A stretch of 64,000 nt of DNA from Rhodanobacter_A agri (GTDB taxonomy: Bacteria > Pseudomonadota > Gammaproteobacteria > Xanthomonadales > Rhodanobacteraceae): positions 124,001-188,000 of the forward strand of contig NZ_JADIKL010000005.1 in the NCBI RefSeq assembly GCF_044904705.1, written 5' to 3'. Shown here piece after piece: positions 53,304-62,630 of the stretch. Position numbers and translations under genes: made by a program. Below the pieces are notes generated by a model. It did no database searches. It was not told where the DNA came from and was given only the letters and a program-made list of their open reading frames with translations. Position 1 is the stretch's first letter, and the number at the start of each line of letters is the position of its first letter.

Positions 53304-53335
53304 GCGCAAAGGTCAAGGCGGCCGTCCGTGGCCGC
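53304..53335. repeat. single unit of the palindromic intergenic repeat
   Basis: Contains GAGCGCAAAGGTCAAG and the palindrome GCGGCCGT-CC-GTGGCCGC (53318-53335). The flank matches the GCAAAGATCAAG segment of the copy at 31541-31668. It lies between sucA and sucB. Confidence 0.65.
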
Positions 53336-53351
53336 GGGGATTCGGGGAAGC

Positions 53352-56186
53352 TTACTCCGCGGAGTGGTCGGTGCCGACCGGCGCGACCAGCGCCTGCTCG
53401 ACCAGCGCGGCTTGCTCGGCGACGTGGGTGTTGAGGTGGCCGGCAGCCGGCGCCGGCGAACGCGCGCGGCCGGCGTAGGAGAGGCTGTGCTTCGGGCCCA
53501 CGCAGGCCTGCAGGTGGTGGCGGATCTGGAACCAGGCGCCCTGGTTCATCGGTTCCTCCTGGCACCACACCACTTCCTTGGCGGCCGGGTACTTCTCCAG
53601 CTCGGCGGAAACCTCGGCGCGCGGGAACGGGTAGAGCTGCTCCACGCGCACGATGGCCACGTCGGCGAGGCCGCGCTTTTCGGCTTCTTCCAGCAGGTCG
53701 TAGTAGACCTTGCCGGCGCACAACACCACGCGCTTCACCTTCTTGGCGGCGAGTTCGCGGTGCTCGGCGATCACCAGCTGGAAGCTGCCGTTGGCCAGCT
53801 CGTCCAGCGTCGACACCGCCAGCTTGTGGCGCAGCAGCGACTTCGGCGTCATCACGATCAGCGGCTTGCGCACCGGACGCAGCATCTGGCGGCGGATCAT
53901 GTGGAAATCCTGCGCCGGCGTGGTCGGCACGCAGACCTGCATGTTGTCGAACGCGCACAGCTGCAGGAAGCGCTCCAGACGTGCGGAGGAGTGCTCCGGG
54001 CCCTGGCCTTCGTAGCCGTGCGGCAGGAACAGCGCCAGGCCGCACAGGCGGTTCCACTTCGCCTCGCCGGAGCTGATGAACTGATCGATCACCACCTGGG
54101 CGCCGTTGGCGAAGTCGCCGAACTGGCCTTCCCAGATGTTGAGCGTGTCGGGATCGGTGGTGGAGTGGCCGTATTCAAAGGCCATCACCGCCTCCTCGCT
54201 GAGCAGCGAGTCGATCACTTCCACGTCGGCGCCGTCGCGGATCGTGGCCAGCGGCATGAAAGTGTGGCCGTCCTTCTGGTCGTGCAGCACGGCGTGGCGA
54301 TGGAAGAAGGTGCCGCGGCCGGAGTCCTGGCCGACCAGGCGCAGGTTGCTGCCCGCGTCGATCAGGCTGGCGTAGGCCAGGTTCTCGGCGAAGCCCCAGT
54401 CGCCCGGCTGCTCGCCGGAGGCCATCTTGCGGCGGTCGTCGTAGATTTTCGCCACGCGCGACTGCAAGGTGATGTCGTTGGGGATCTGCAACAGCTGGTT
54501 GGCCAACTCCACCAGCCGCTTCTTCGGCAGCGTGGTGTCGGTCTTGTCGGACAGCTTGCCCTTGAGGAAGCGCGTCCAGTCGATGTGGATGTCGCGCTGG
54601 GGCGCGGGATCCAGCTCGGTCATCGGCTTGCCGGCTTCCAGGCGGTCGCGGTAAGCGTCGAAGCGCTTCTGCACGTCGCCGTCGGCGATCACGCCTTCGG
54701 CCACCAGCTGCTTGCCGTACAGCTCGCGGGCCGGCGGCAGCTTCTTGATGACCTGGTACATCACCGGCTGGGTGGCGGTGGGCTCGTCGGCTTCGTTGTG
54801 GCCGTGGCGGCGGTAGCACACCAGGTCGATCACCACGTCCTTGCGGAAGGTTTTGCGGAAGTCGTAGGCGAGGCGGGTGGCCTCGATCACCGCTTCCGGA
54901 TCGTCGCCGTTCACATGCAGCACCGGCGCGTTGACCATCTTGGCCAGGTCGGTGCAGTACATCGTGGAGCGCGCGTCCTGCGGGTTCGACGTGGTGAAGC
55001 CCACCTGGTTGTTCACCACGATATGCAGGCTGCCGCCGATCTTGAAGCCGCGGGCCTGCGACATCTGGAACAGTTCCATGTTCACGCCCTGGCCGGCCAG
55101 CGCGGCGTCGCCGTGGATCAGCACCGCCATCGACTGGGTGTGCCCCGCGTCGCCGCGGCGGATCTGCCGCGCGTGCACGGAACCGGCCACCACAGGGTTG
55201 ACGATTTCCAGGTGCGAGGGGTTGAACGCCAGCGCCACGTGGGTGCCGCCCTTGGGCGTTTTGACGTCGGCGGAGAAGCCCATGTGGTACTTCACGTCGC
55301 CGGAGTGCGCGGGGTCGTCCGGGTGCTCGAACTTGCCCTCGAATTCGTCGAACAAGGTCTTCGGCGGCTTGCCGAGGATGTTGACCAGCACGTTGAGGCG
55401 GCCGCGGTGGGCCATGCCGATCACCAGCTCCTTGATGCCGTTGTCGCCGGCGGCGCGCACCACGTCGTCCAGCATCGGGATCAGGCTGTCGCCGCCTTCC
55501 AGCGAGAAGCGCTTCTGGCCGACATACTTGGTATGGAGGTAGCGCTCCAGGCCGTCGGCGGCGGTGAGGCCGTCCAGCACGCGCTGCTTGCCCGCGGCGT
55601 CGAGGCCGGCATTGCCGTTGGCCTGCTCCAGCCGGGTGTAGATCCAGTTGCGCTGCGCGTGATCGGAGATGTACATGAACTCCGCGCCGATGCTGCGCGT
55701 ATACACCTTCTTCAGGCGCGCCCACAGCTCGCGCAGCTTCAGGCGCTGGCCGCCGCCGGCATAGGTGCCGCAGTCGAACTCGGTGTCGAGATCGGCGTCG
55801 GAGAGACCGTGGAAGGCCAGGCCGAGGTCGGGCGCTTCCATCTTGTGCGCCAGGCCGAGCGGATCGAGATCGGCGGCGAGGTGGCCGCGCGAACGGTAGG
55901 CGGTCAGCAGACGCAGTACGCCGGCCTGCTTGCGCGCGTGTTCGTCGCTGACCGGCGCGGCGGCGATGTGACGCTGCTTCTGTGCCGCTTCGATGCGCGC
56001 GATGGCGCCGCCGTGCGGGATGTCGCCGGCTTCGCGGCCCCGGAAGGTCTCGAAGTATTTGCTCCACTCGGCGGAGACCGACGCGGGGTCGGCCAGCCAG
56101 GCGTCGTACAGCGATTCGACGTAATCGGCGTTGCCGCCAGCGAGTTGGGAGGATTCGAAGAACTCGCGGATCAGATTTGTACTCAC
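53352..56186 (-). CDS. sucA: 2-oxoglutarate dehydrogenase E1 component
   Basis: 944-residue thiamine-diphosphate decarboxylase that feeds succinyl groups to SucB in the TCA cycle. N-terminal STNLIREFFESSQLAGGNADYVESLYDAWLADP binds E2. ThDP-binding DGDAALAGQGVNMELFQMS-type GDxxx region is present (VLIHGDAALAGQGV ... VVNNQVGFTTSNP). The C-terminal transketolase-like half has EEAVMAFEYGHSTTDPDTLNIWEGQFGDFANGAQVVIDQF. Length is close to the E. coli protein (933). The start is GTG at 56186, giving the conserved N-terminus; an upstream ATG would add an unconserved stretch. Confidence 0.97.
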   Translation of the reverse strand: MSTNLIREFFESSQLAGGNADYVESLYDAWLADPASVSAEWSKYFETFRGREAGDIPHGGAIARIEAAQKQRHIAAAPVSDEHARKQAGVLRLLTAYRSRGHLAADLDPLGLAHKMEAPDLGLAFHGLSDADLDTEFDCGTYAGGGQRLKLRELWARLKKVYTRSIGAEFMYISDHAQRNWIYTRLEQANGNAGLDAAGKQRVLDGLTAADGLERYLHTKYVGQKRFSLEGGDSLIPMLDDVVRAAGDNGIKELVIGMAHRGRLNVLVNILGKPPKTLFDEFEGKFEHPDDPAHSGDVKYHMGFSADVKTPKGGTHVALAFNPSHLEIVNPVVAGSVHARQIRRGDAGHTQSMAVLIHGDAALAGQGVNMELFQMSQARGFKIGGSLHIVVNNQVGFTTSNPQDARSTMYCTDLAKMVNAPVLHVNGDDPEAVIEATRLAYDFRKTFRKDVVIDLVCYRRHGHNEADEPTATQPVMYQVIKKLPPARELYGKQLVAEGVIADGDVQKRFDAYRDRLEAGKPMTELDPAPQRDIHIDWTRFLKGKLSDKTDTTLPKKRLVELANQLLQIPNDITLQSRVAKIYDDRRKMASGEQPGDWGFAENLAYASLIDAGSNLRLVGQDSGRGTFFHRHAVLHDQKDGHTFMPLATIRDGADVEVIDSLLSEEAVMAFEYGHSTTDPDTLNIWEGQFGDFANGAQVVIDQFISSGEAKWNRLCGLALFLPHGYEGQGPEHSSARLERFLQLCAFDNMQVCVPTTPAQDFHMIRRQMLRPVRKPLIVMTPKSLLRHKLAVSTLDELANGSFQLVIAEHRELAAKKVKRVVLCAGKVYYDLLEEAEKRGLADVAIVRVEQLYPFPRAEVSAELEKYPAAKEVVWCQEEPMNQGAWFQIRHHLQACVGPKHSLSYAGRARSPAPAAGHLNTHVAEQAALVEQALVAPVGTDHSAE

Positions 56187-56259
56187 GTCACCACCGGCAG
56201 GGAAGGGAGGCTTGCGGCGATCCATCGGCGGCGCGGATCGCCGGCGAAAAATCCTGTTA

Positions 56260-56290
56260 ATTATAGCCTTGGGCTGCTGCGCCGCGGCAA
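56260..56290 (-). promoter_or_regulatory. probable sigma-70 promoter of sucA-sucB-lpdA
   Basis: Read on the minus strand, TTGCCG (56290-56285) and a perfect TATAAT (56265-56260) are separated by 19 bases, slightly long. The start point would be about 65-70 bases before the sucA GTG. Confidence 0.6.
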
Positions 56291-56430
56291 CCCGCACGGA
56301 GCCCGGAATGGGGGCTGGTGGGCCGGAATTCACGCGGCCCATGCACCGACTTTGGTCGCAGGTGGCGTACGGCAACACTTTGCGGCATGCGAAGGCGGCA
56401 GGTCATCGCGGGCCGCCTGTTCAGCAGACG

Positions 56431-56940
56431 CTACAAATCCAGTGCCTGCAGCTCGCTGGCGCGGGCCGAGCGCTCCCAGATTTCGTCGAACTGCTGCAGC
56501 AGCGGCGCCTGTGCGGCGCGGTCGGGCAGCGCCATGCGGCCCTGCGGCCGGGCAGCATCGGGCTGGAACAGGTAACCGCCGGTGTCGGTGAGCAGCCAGA
56601 CGCTGGCGCACTGGCGGTCCACGTCCTCCACCGGCGTGCGGATCTGGATCGCGCTGGAAAGGCGCTGGAACAGCATGATCAGCCGGTGGCCGTCGCGCAG
56701 CGCCGTCGCCGGGTCGTGCAGCAGGACGCGGATTTCGGCACGGCGGCCGGAGGTGGCGATGCGCTTGAGTTCGGCCAGCTCGGCGTCATTGCCGTAGTCG
56801 TCGCGGCCGAGCAGGGGCAGGTGCAACGCCAGCCGATGACGCGCGGCGGCCAGCAGCTGCAGCCGCGCGGCGGCGAGCGCCTCGCGGCCTTCGACCACGC
56901 GATGCTCCGCGTCGTCGTCGCCGGCGGCCGGCACGTTCAC
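56431..56940 (-). CDS. uncharacterised protein translationally coupled to the ribosomal oxygenase gene
   Basis: 169 residues starting VNVPAAGDDDAEHRVVEGREALAAARLQLLAAARHRLALHLPLLGRDDYG (GTG start) and ending EIWERSARASELQALDL. The fold seems alpha/beta: AEIRVLLHDPATALRDGHRLIMLFQRLSSAIQIRTP resembles a phospholipase-D-like half domain, though without an HKD motif. Similar stand-alone or GNAT-fused domains exist in proteobacteria, but I cannot give a function. Its GTG overlaps the oxygenase stop (GTGA), so the two are co-translated, hinting at a link to translation or protein modification. Confidence 0.75.
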   Translation of the reverse strand: MNVPAAGDDDAEHRVVEGREALAAARLQLLAAARHRLALHLPLLGRDDYGNDAELAELKRIATSGRRAEIRVLLHDPATALRDGHRLIMLFQRLSSAIQIRTPVEDVDRQCASVWLLTDTGGYLFQPDAARPQGRMALPDRAAQAPLLQQFDEIWERSARASELQALDL

Positions 56941-58145
56941 CGCCGGCGTGCCTTGCGCAGCACCAGGTGTCCGTCGTTGACCAGCGCCAGCAGCAAGGCG
57001 GTGGCTGCGGCCGACGGTGCGGCATCGATGGCGATCTCGCGCTCGGCGCACAGCTGTTTTGCCAGTGCCGGCGGGGCCGGCCAGGCCTGGCCGTTCGCGT
57101 ACAAGGTGGTGCCGGATTTGCCGCGGCTCCAGGCCATGCGCGACCAGGGATGGCGCAGCAGGCGCGCACCAGCGGCGAGTTGCTTGATCAGGGCGGCCTC
57201 GGCCAGCGGACGGTCGGGCAACGCCGGCGTCTGTGCGTTGCGGTAGCGGGTGATGAAGCGGCCGAACCAGTCGCGCAGGCTGTCCTCGTCCAGTGCGGCG
57301 GCGAATGGCAAGGCCTTGCGCAGCCGCGCCAGCGCCGCCGCATCGATCTCGCCGGGCGCCTTGGCCGGGGCGAGGTCGGGGTCGGCATAGCGCTGGTCCT
57401 CGTGCAGCCGTTCGGCGAGGTAGTCGGCGAGGTCGCCAGTCAGTTCCGCCTGCGAAGGCGCGCGCATGCCGATGGAAAAAGTCATGCAGGGGCCGCCGAA
57501 GGCCACGCCGTCGTGTGGCACGCCGGGCGGCAGGTAGAGCATATCGCCCGGTTCCAGCAGCCATTCGTGGGTCGGCTCGAAGTGCGCGAGCTGCTTCAGT
57601 TCCACGTCGGGGCGGAACGCCACCGGCGCTTCCGGATCGGTGCTGATTGCCCAGTGCCGCTGGCCCAGCCCCTGCAGCAGGAACACGTCGTACTGATCCA
57701 CGTGCGCGCCCACGCCGCCGCCGGGTTCGGCATAGGAAATCATGATGTCGTCCACCCGCCAGCTGGGCAGGAAGGCGAAGGGGGCGAGCAGGGCGGCTAC
57801 GTCGGCGTCCCACTTGTCCACGTCCTGCACCAGCAAGGTCCAGTCCGCATCGCCGGTCTTCGCGAAGTCGGCTTCGCTGAGTGGACCGCTCTTCACCTGC
57901 CACCGCTCGCGCGCCGTGTCGTGGCGGATCAGCCGCGACAGCGCGCCCTCCTCGCAGGCCAGGCCGGCCAGGTCTTCCGGCTGGATCGGGGGCACGAAAT
58001 CCGGAAAGGCGTTGCGTACCAGCAGCGGGTGCTTCTGCCAGTAGTCGCGCAGGAATTGCGCGGGCGGCATGCCCAAGGGCTGGCGGGCGGAGCCGCGCAC
58101 TTCGATGGGCAGGGCGGTCTTGCGGGGGGCGGGGGCGCGTTTCAT
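56937..58145 (-). CDS. roxA: RoxA/YcfD-type JmjC ribosomal oxygenase
   Basis: 402-residue Fe(II)/2-oxoglutarate-dependent hydroxylase; the E. coli homologue hydroxylates an arginine of ribosomal protein uL16. The JmjC cupin (about 20-225) has the iron triad His148-x-Asp150 in GAHVDQYDVF and His211 in GVPHDGVAF. The C-terminal part has the dimerisation helices and a winged-helix-like domain (SRGKSGTTLYANGQAWPAPPALAKQLCAE). N-terminal PLGMPPAQFLRDYWQKHPLLVRNAF is conserved in the family. It lies beside sucA, the enzyme consuming its co-substrate 2-oxoglutarate, and 38 bases after a TSUP gene. Confidence 0.93.
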   Translation of the reverse strand: MKRAPAPRKTALPIEVRGSARQPLGMPPAQFLRDYWQKHPLLVRNAFPDFVPPIQPEDLAGLACEEGALSRLIRHDTARERWQVKSGPLSEADFAKTGDADWTLLVQDVDKWDADVAALLAPFAFLPSWRVDDIMISYAEPGGGVGAHVDQYDVFLLQGLGQRHWAISTDPEAPVAFRPDVELKQLAHFEPTHEWLLEPGDMLYLPPGVPHDGVAFGGPCMTFSIGMRAPSQAELTGDLADYLAERLHEDQRYADPDLAPAKAPGEIDAAALARLRKALPFAAALDEDSLRDWFGRFITRYRNAQTPALPDRPLAEAALIKQLAAGARLLRHPWSRMAWSRGKSGTTLYANGQAWPAPPALAKQLCAEREIAIDAAPSAAATALLLALVNDGHLVLRKARRR

Positions 58146-58183
58146 GCGCGCATTGTACCGGCGCGGCGGCAGGCCGACCCGGC

Positions 58184-58933
58184 TCAGGTCAAGACACGCA
58201 CCGCGTTGTTGATGCCCAGCGCCAGCACCGCCAGCCCGGCCAGCACGGTGGCGGCACGGGCCGGGATGCGCCGGATGAAGAACGCGCCAAATGGCGCGGC
58301 GAGGATGCCGCCAGCGATCAGGCCGAGCACCGCGATCACATGCCCGGCGCCGATACCGAACAAGAATGCGGCGCTGGCGGCGATGCTCACCACGCACTTG
58401 GCCAGGTGCACGCTGCCGATCACCGCGCGCGGCTGCAGCCCCCGGGCGATCAAGGTGGTGGCGGTGAGCGCGCTCCACCCGCCGCCGCCGATCGCATCCA
58501 TGAAGCCGGCGGCCACGCCCAGGATCGGCGTGCCGCGCGGCGGCTCGGTGCGTTCGCCGGGATGCTTCGCGCTGCGCAGCAACAGGAACAGGCCCATGCC
58601 CAACAGGTAGGGTGTCAGGGCGATGCGCATCCACGATGCGGGCAGGTGCACGGCCAGGTATACGCCGAGCAGCGCACCGATCACGCCCGGAATCGCCAGC
58701 GCCAGGAACAGCCGCCGCCGCACGTTGCCCGCGGCGAGGTGGCTCAGCCCCGAGGCGCCGCAGGTGAAGGTTTCGGCGTAGTGCACGCTGGCGCTGGCCA
58801 TCACCGGCGGCATGCCCAGGCCCAGCAGCAACCCGGCCGAGGTCACGCCGTAGGCCATGCCGAGCGCACCGTCCACCAGCTGCGCGGCGACGCCCACGAG
58901 GGTGAAGACGAGGAATTCCGGCAAGGGGCTCAT
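58184..58933 (-). CDS. TSUP/TauE-SafE-family membrane permease
   Basis: 249 residues with seven to eight hydrophobic spans. The two repeat signatures are visible: GVAAQLVDGALGMAYGVTSAGLLLGLGMPP at the start and GVAAGFMDAIGGGGWSALTATTLIARG near the middle. Family members move sulfite, sulfonates or other small anions across the inner membrane. It is divergent from cysJIH across a 158-base region, so sulfur-anion transport is a reasonable guess. Its ATG is at 58933. Confidence 0.88.
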   Translation of the reverse strand: MSPLPEFLVFTLVGVAAQLVDGALGMAYGVTSAGLLLGLGMPPVMASASVHYAETFTCGASGLSHLAAGNVRRRLFLALAIPGVIGALLGVYLAVHLPASWMRIALTPYLLGMGLFLLLRSAKHPGERTEPPRGTPILGVAAGFMDAIGGGGWSALTATTLIARGLQPRAVIGSVHLAKCVVSIAASAAFLFGIGAGHVIAVLGLIAGGILAAPFGAFFIRRIPARAATVLAGLAVLALGINNAVRVLT

Positions 58934-59091
58934 CGCGGTCCCGGGAAAGATGATGCCGGCATGTCAGCACGCGGGCCGACGCGCCGGAAATGAGCGGCCC
59001 GCATAAGCACATGCCGACAAGTGTTTTCTAGCCCGCGGGCCGCGGCCATAGCATGGTCGGCAAGACGTATGGACGTCCAAAAGGAAAGAGC

Positions 59092-60924
59092 GTGAGCGCT
59101 TCCACACGACCGATACTGCCGACGCCGGGCCTGGCCGCCGAGCGGCTGGCGCTGCTGAACCGGCTGACCGAGGGCTTGCCGCCGGCTGATCTGTACTGGA
59201 TCTCGGCGTGGAGCGCGGCACTGGCGGCGCAGGCCACGCGCGTCACGCTGCCGGCTGTTGTGTCGGCGGCCGGGGCGGCGAACGCGGCCACGGCCGAGCG
59301 GTTCACCGTGCTCTACGGCAGCCAGACCGGCAACTCGCGCCGGATAGCCGAGCGACTGGCCGAGCGTGCCGCCGCGGCAGGGCTGGACGTGCGCTTGCTG
59401 CGCACCGGTGCCTATCCCGTGCGCGAGCTGGCGCAGGAGCGTCACCTGGTGCTGGTGATCAGCAGCCAGGGCGATGGCGATCCGCCGGACGATGCATTGG
59501 GTTTCGTCGAGTTCCTCAACGGCAAGCGCGCCCCGAAGCTGCCGCAGCTTAGGTTCGCGGTGCTGGGCCTGGGCGACTCCAGCTATCCGCAGTTCTGCGC
59601 GGTGAGCCGCCGGCTCGACGCACGCTTCGCCGAGCTGGGGGCGCAGCGCTTCGCCGAACTGGGCGAGGCCGACGTCGACTTCGAGGCCGTGGGCACGAGC
59701 TGGAGCGATAGCGTGCTGGACAAGGCGCGCGATGCGTTGGGCGCGCCCGCCGCGCCCGTCGCGGCGAACCAGCGTCCGGTGGCCTTGCACTCGGTGAACA
59801 GTGCGCTGCACGGCCGTGAAAACCCGTATGCCGCCGAGGTGCTGGAAAACCAGCGTATCGTCTCGCGCGACAGCGCGCGCGAAGTGCGCCACGTCGAACT
59901 CTCGCTGCAGGGCTCCGGCCTGCGCTACGAACCGGGCGACGCGCTGGGCGTGTGGCCGCGCAATCCACCGGCCTTGGTGAACGATTATCTGCGCCTGCTG
60001 CGCCTGGACGGGGAGCAGGAAGTCACCCACGATGGCCGCCGCCTGCCGCTGGCGCGCTGGCTGACCCACGAGCGCGAGCTGACCCGCCTGAGCCGCCCGC
60101 TGCTCGCCGCGCATGCCAGCGCCAGCGGTGACGCCGGACTGGCGCGCGTGCTGGAGCCGGAGCAGCGCGAGGCGCTGACCCGGCTGCTCGACACGCACCA
60201 GCCGATCGACCTGCTGCGCCGCCATCCGGTGGGCTGGGATGCCGCACAGCTGGTCGCCGCGCTGCGTCCGCTCACCCCGCGGCTGTATTCCATCGCCTCC
60301 AGCCCGAAGGCGGTGGGCGAGGAGGAGGTGCATCTCACCGTGGCCATGGTGGGCTACCACGCCCATGGCAGCGATCACCTCGGCGCGGCCTCGTCCTTCC
60401 TCGCCGCGGCCGGCGACGAGCAGCGCGTGCCAGTATTCGTGGAGGCGAACGAGCGCTTCCGCCTGCCGGCCGACGCCAGCCGCGACATCATCATGATCGG
60501 GCCGGGCACCGGCGTGGCACCGTTCCGCGCTTTTGTGCAGGAGCGCCAGGTCACCGGCGCCGCGGGGCGCAACTGGCTGTTCTTCGGCAATCGCCATTTT
60601 GCGCAGGACTTCCTTTACCAGACCGAGTGGCAGCAGGCGCTGGAGGACGGCGCGCTGCATCGCCTCGATCTCGCCTTTTCGCGCGATGCGGCGGCCAAGA
60701 CCTACGTGCAGAGCCGGCTGCGCGAACACGGCCGCGAACTGTACACCTGGCTGCGCGACGGCGCCCATCTCTACGTCTGCGGCGACGCGACGCATATGGC
60801 GAAGGACGTGCACGAGGCACTGGTCTACGTGGCTGTCGCCCACGGCGGGCTCTCCGCCGAAGACGCCCGCGGCTGGCTGGCCGAGCTGTTGCAGGAAGGG
60901 CGCTACGCCCGTGATGTGTACTGA
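59092..60924 (+). CDS. cysJ: sulfite reductase (NADPH) flavoprotein alpha subunit
   Basis: 610 residues carrying electrons from NADPH through FAD and FMN to CysI. The flavodoxin domain starts near 68 (FTVLYGSQTGNSRRIAERLAE) with QGDGDPPDDA and GLGDSSYPQFC. The FAD domain has RLYSIASSPKAVGEEEVHLTVA near 397, and the NADPH domain IIMIGPGTGVAPFRAFVQERQ near 465. It ends RYARDVY as in E. coli (599 residues). GTG at 59092 is chosen for AAGGA 6 bases upstream; an ATG at 59053 lacks one. cysI follows after 20 bases. CysB is expected to activate this operon. Confidence 0.96.
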   Translation: MSASTRPILPTPGLAAERLALLNRLTEGLPPADLYWISAWSAALAAQATRVTLPAVVSAAGAANAATAERFTVLYGSQTGNSRRIAERLAERAAAAGLDVRLLRTGAYPVRELAQERHLVLVISSQGDGDPPDDALGFVEFLNGKRAPKLPQLRFAVLGLGDSSYPQFCAVSRRLDARFAELGAQRFAELGEADVDFEAVGTSWSDSVLDKARDALGAPAAPVAANQRPVALHSVNSALHGRENPYAAEVLENQRIVSRDSAREVRHVELSLQGSGLRYEPGDALGVWPRNPPALVNDYLRLLRLDGEQEVTHDGRRLPLARWLTHERELTRLSRPLLAAHASASGDAGLARVLEPEQREALTRLLDTHQPIDLLRRHPVGWDAAQLVAALRPLTPRLYSIASSPKAVGEEEVHLTVAMVGYHAHGSDHLGAASSFLAAAGDEQRVPVFVEANERFRLPADASRDIIMIGPGTGVAPFRAFVQERQVTGAAGRNWLFFGNRHFAQDFLYQTEWQQALEDGALHRLDLAFSRDAAAKTYVQSRLREHGRELYTWLRDGAHLYVCGDATHMAKDVHEALVYVAVAHGGLSAEDARGWLAELLQEGRYARDVY

Positions 60925-60944
60925 GAAGAAGAAAAAGTATCCCC

Positions 60945-62630
60945 ATGCCCTCCCATCTCGAAGACATCAAGACCGCCAGCCGCTTCCTGCGCGGCAGCAT
61001 CGCCGAAGGCCTGGCCGACCCGGTCACCGGGGCGATCAGCGAGGACGACAACAAGCTGCTGAAGTTCCACGGCAGCTACCAGCAGGACGACCGCGACCTG
61101 CGCGACGAACGCCGCCGGCAGAAGCTGGAGCCGGCTTATTCGTTCATGGTGCGCGCACGCCTGCCGGGCGGGGTGATGACGCCGGCGCAGTGGCTGGCTT
61201 TCGACAAGATCGCGAGCGACTACGCTTCCAGCGGCCTGCGCATCACTACGCGGCAGACCTTCCAGTGGCACGGCATCGTCAAGCGCGACCTCAAGCCCAC
61301 CATCGCCGCGATCGATGCCGCGCTGGCCAGCACCATCGCCGCCTGCGGCGACGTCAACCGCAACGTGGTCTGCAACACCAACCCGGTCGAATCGCGCGCA
61401 CATGCGGCGGCTTACGCATGGGCGGCGGAGCTGTCCGAGCACCTGAAGCCGAAGACCCGCGCCTACCACGAGATTTGGCTGGACGGCGAGAAGCTGGTGG
61501 GCGAGGCCGCGGCGGCCGAGAACGAGCCGTTGTACGGTGCCACGTACCTGCCGCGCAAGTTCAAGATCGGTGTGGCGATCCCGCCGCTCAATGACGTCGA
61601 CGTGTTCTCCCAGGACCTGGGCCTGATCGCGATCGTCGAGCAGGGCGAACTGGTCGGCTTCAACGTGTCGATCGGCGGCGGCATGGGTGCCACCCACGGC
61701 GATCCCACCACCTATCCGCGCCTCGCCGACGTGATCGGCTTCGTCGCACCCGGGCAGCTGCTGACGCTGGCCGAGGCCATCATCGCCGTGCAGCGCGACT
61801 GGGGCGACCGCGAGGAGCGCAGGTATGCGCGATTCAAGTACACCATCGACAAGCGCGGCCTCGCTGCGGTGAAGGCCGAGATCGAGCAGCGTGCGGGTTT
61901 CGCGCTGGAACCGGCGCGGTCGTTCCGCTTCGACCATAACGGCGACCGCTACGGCTGGATCGAGGGTCATGACGGCGGCTGGCATCTCACCCTGCAGGTG
62001 GAATCCGGCCGCTTGCTGGACGGCGACGAGGCGCGTTGGCTGAGCGGCATGCGCGAGATCGCGCGCGTGCATACCGGCGACATCCGCCTCACCTGCAACC
62101 AGAATCTGATCATCGCCAACGTGGACGCGGCCGCGCGCGCGCGCATCGATGCCATCGTGGCTGCGCACGGCATGGACGGCTACCGCCGTTACAGCGGCAT
62201 CCGCCGCCACGCCATCGCCTGCGTGGCGCTGCCCACCTGCGGGCTGGCGATGGCTGAAAGCGAACGCTACCTGCCGCAGCTGCTGCCCAAGCTGGAGGCT
62301 TCGCTGGACCGCCACGGCCTGCTCGACGCGGCTATCCTGCTGCGCCTGTCCGGCTGCCCGAACGGCTGCTCGCGGCCGTATCTGGGCGAAATCGCGCTGG
62401 TAGGCCGCGCGCCGGGTCGTTACGACCTGCGCCTGGGCGCGGATTTCCGTGGCCAGCGGCTCAACCAGATCTATCGCGAGAACGTGGACGAAGCGGCTCT
62501 GCTCGAAGCGCTGGACCTGTTGTTTGCCCGCTACGCCGGCGAGCGTGCGTTGGGCGAGCACTTTGGCGACTTCCTGGTGCGCACCGGGGTGCTCGCGTCG
62601 AAGAAAATCGCGCTGGAGGTCATTGCATGA
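60945..62630 (+). CDS. cysI: sulfite reductase (NADPH) hemoprotein beta subunit
   Basis: 561-residue siroheme/[4Fe-4S] enzyme making the six-electron reduction of sulfite to sulfide. Cluster cysteines are in CVALPTCGLAM (near 425-432) and GCPNGCSRP (near 468-473), a C-x5-C plus C-x3-C set. SGLRITTRQTFQWHGIVKRDLK near 95 holds the substrate arginines and DVNRNVVCNTNP the siroheme contacts. It lacks any extra domain. The stop overlaps cysH (ATGA). Confidence 0.97.
   Translation: MPSHLEDIKTASRFLRGSIAEGLADPVTGAISEDDNKLLKFHGSYQQDDRDLRDERRRQKLEPAYSFMVRARLPGGVMTPAQWLAFDKIASDYASSGLRITTRQTFQWHGIVKRDLKPTIAAIDAALASTIAACGDVNRNVVCNTNPVESRAHAAAYAWAAELSEHLKPKTRAYHEIWLDGEKLVGEAAAAENEPLYGATYLPRKFKIGVAIPPLNDVDVFSQDLGLIAIVEQGELVGFNVSIGGGMGATHGDPTTYPRLADVIGFVAPGQLLTLAEAIIAVQRDWGDREERRYARFKYTIDKRGLAAVKAEIEQRAGFALEPARSFRFDHNGDRYGWIEGHDGGWHLTLQVESGRLLDGDEARWLSGMREIARVHTGDIRLTCNQNLIIANVDAAARARIDAIVAAHGMDGYRRYSGIRRHAIACVALPTCGLAMAESERYLPQLLPKLEASLDRHGLLDAAILLRLSGCPNGCSRPYLGEIALVGRAPGRYDLRLGADFRGQRLNQIYRENVDEAALLEALDLLFARYAGERALGEHFGDFLVRTGVLASKKIALEVIA

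Noticed and set aside
53328..56591. Open frame of over 1000 codons on the plus strand opposite sucA
   Set aside because: It mirrors sucA codon by codon, giving a Val/His/Leu-rich low-complexity product. Such antisense frames are common in GC-rich genes; sucA is unmistakable on the other strand.
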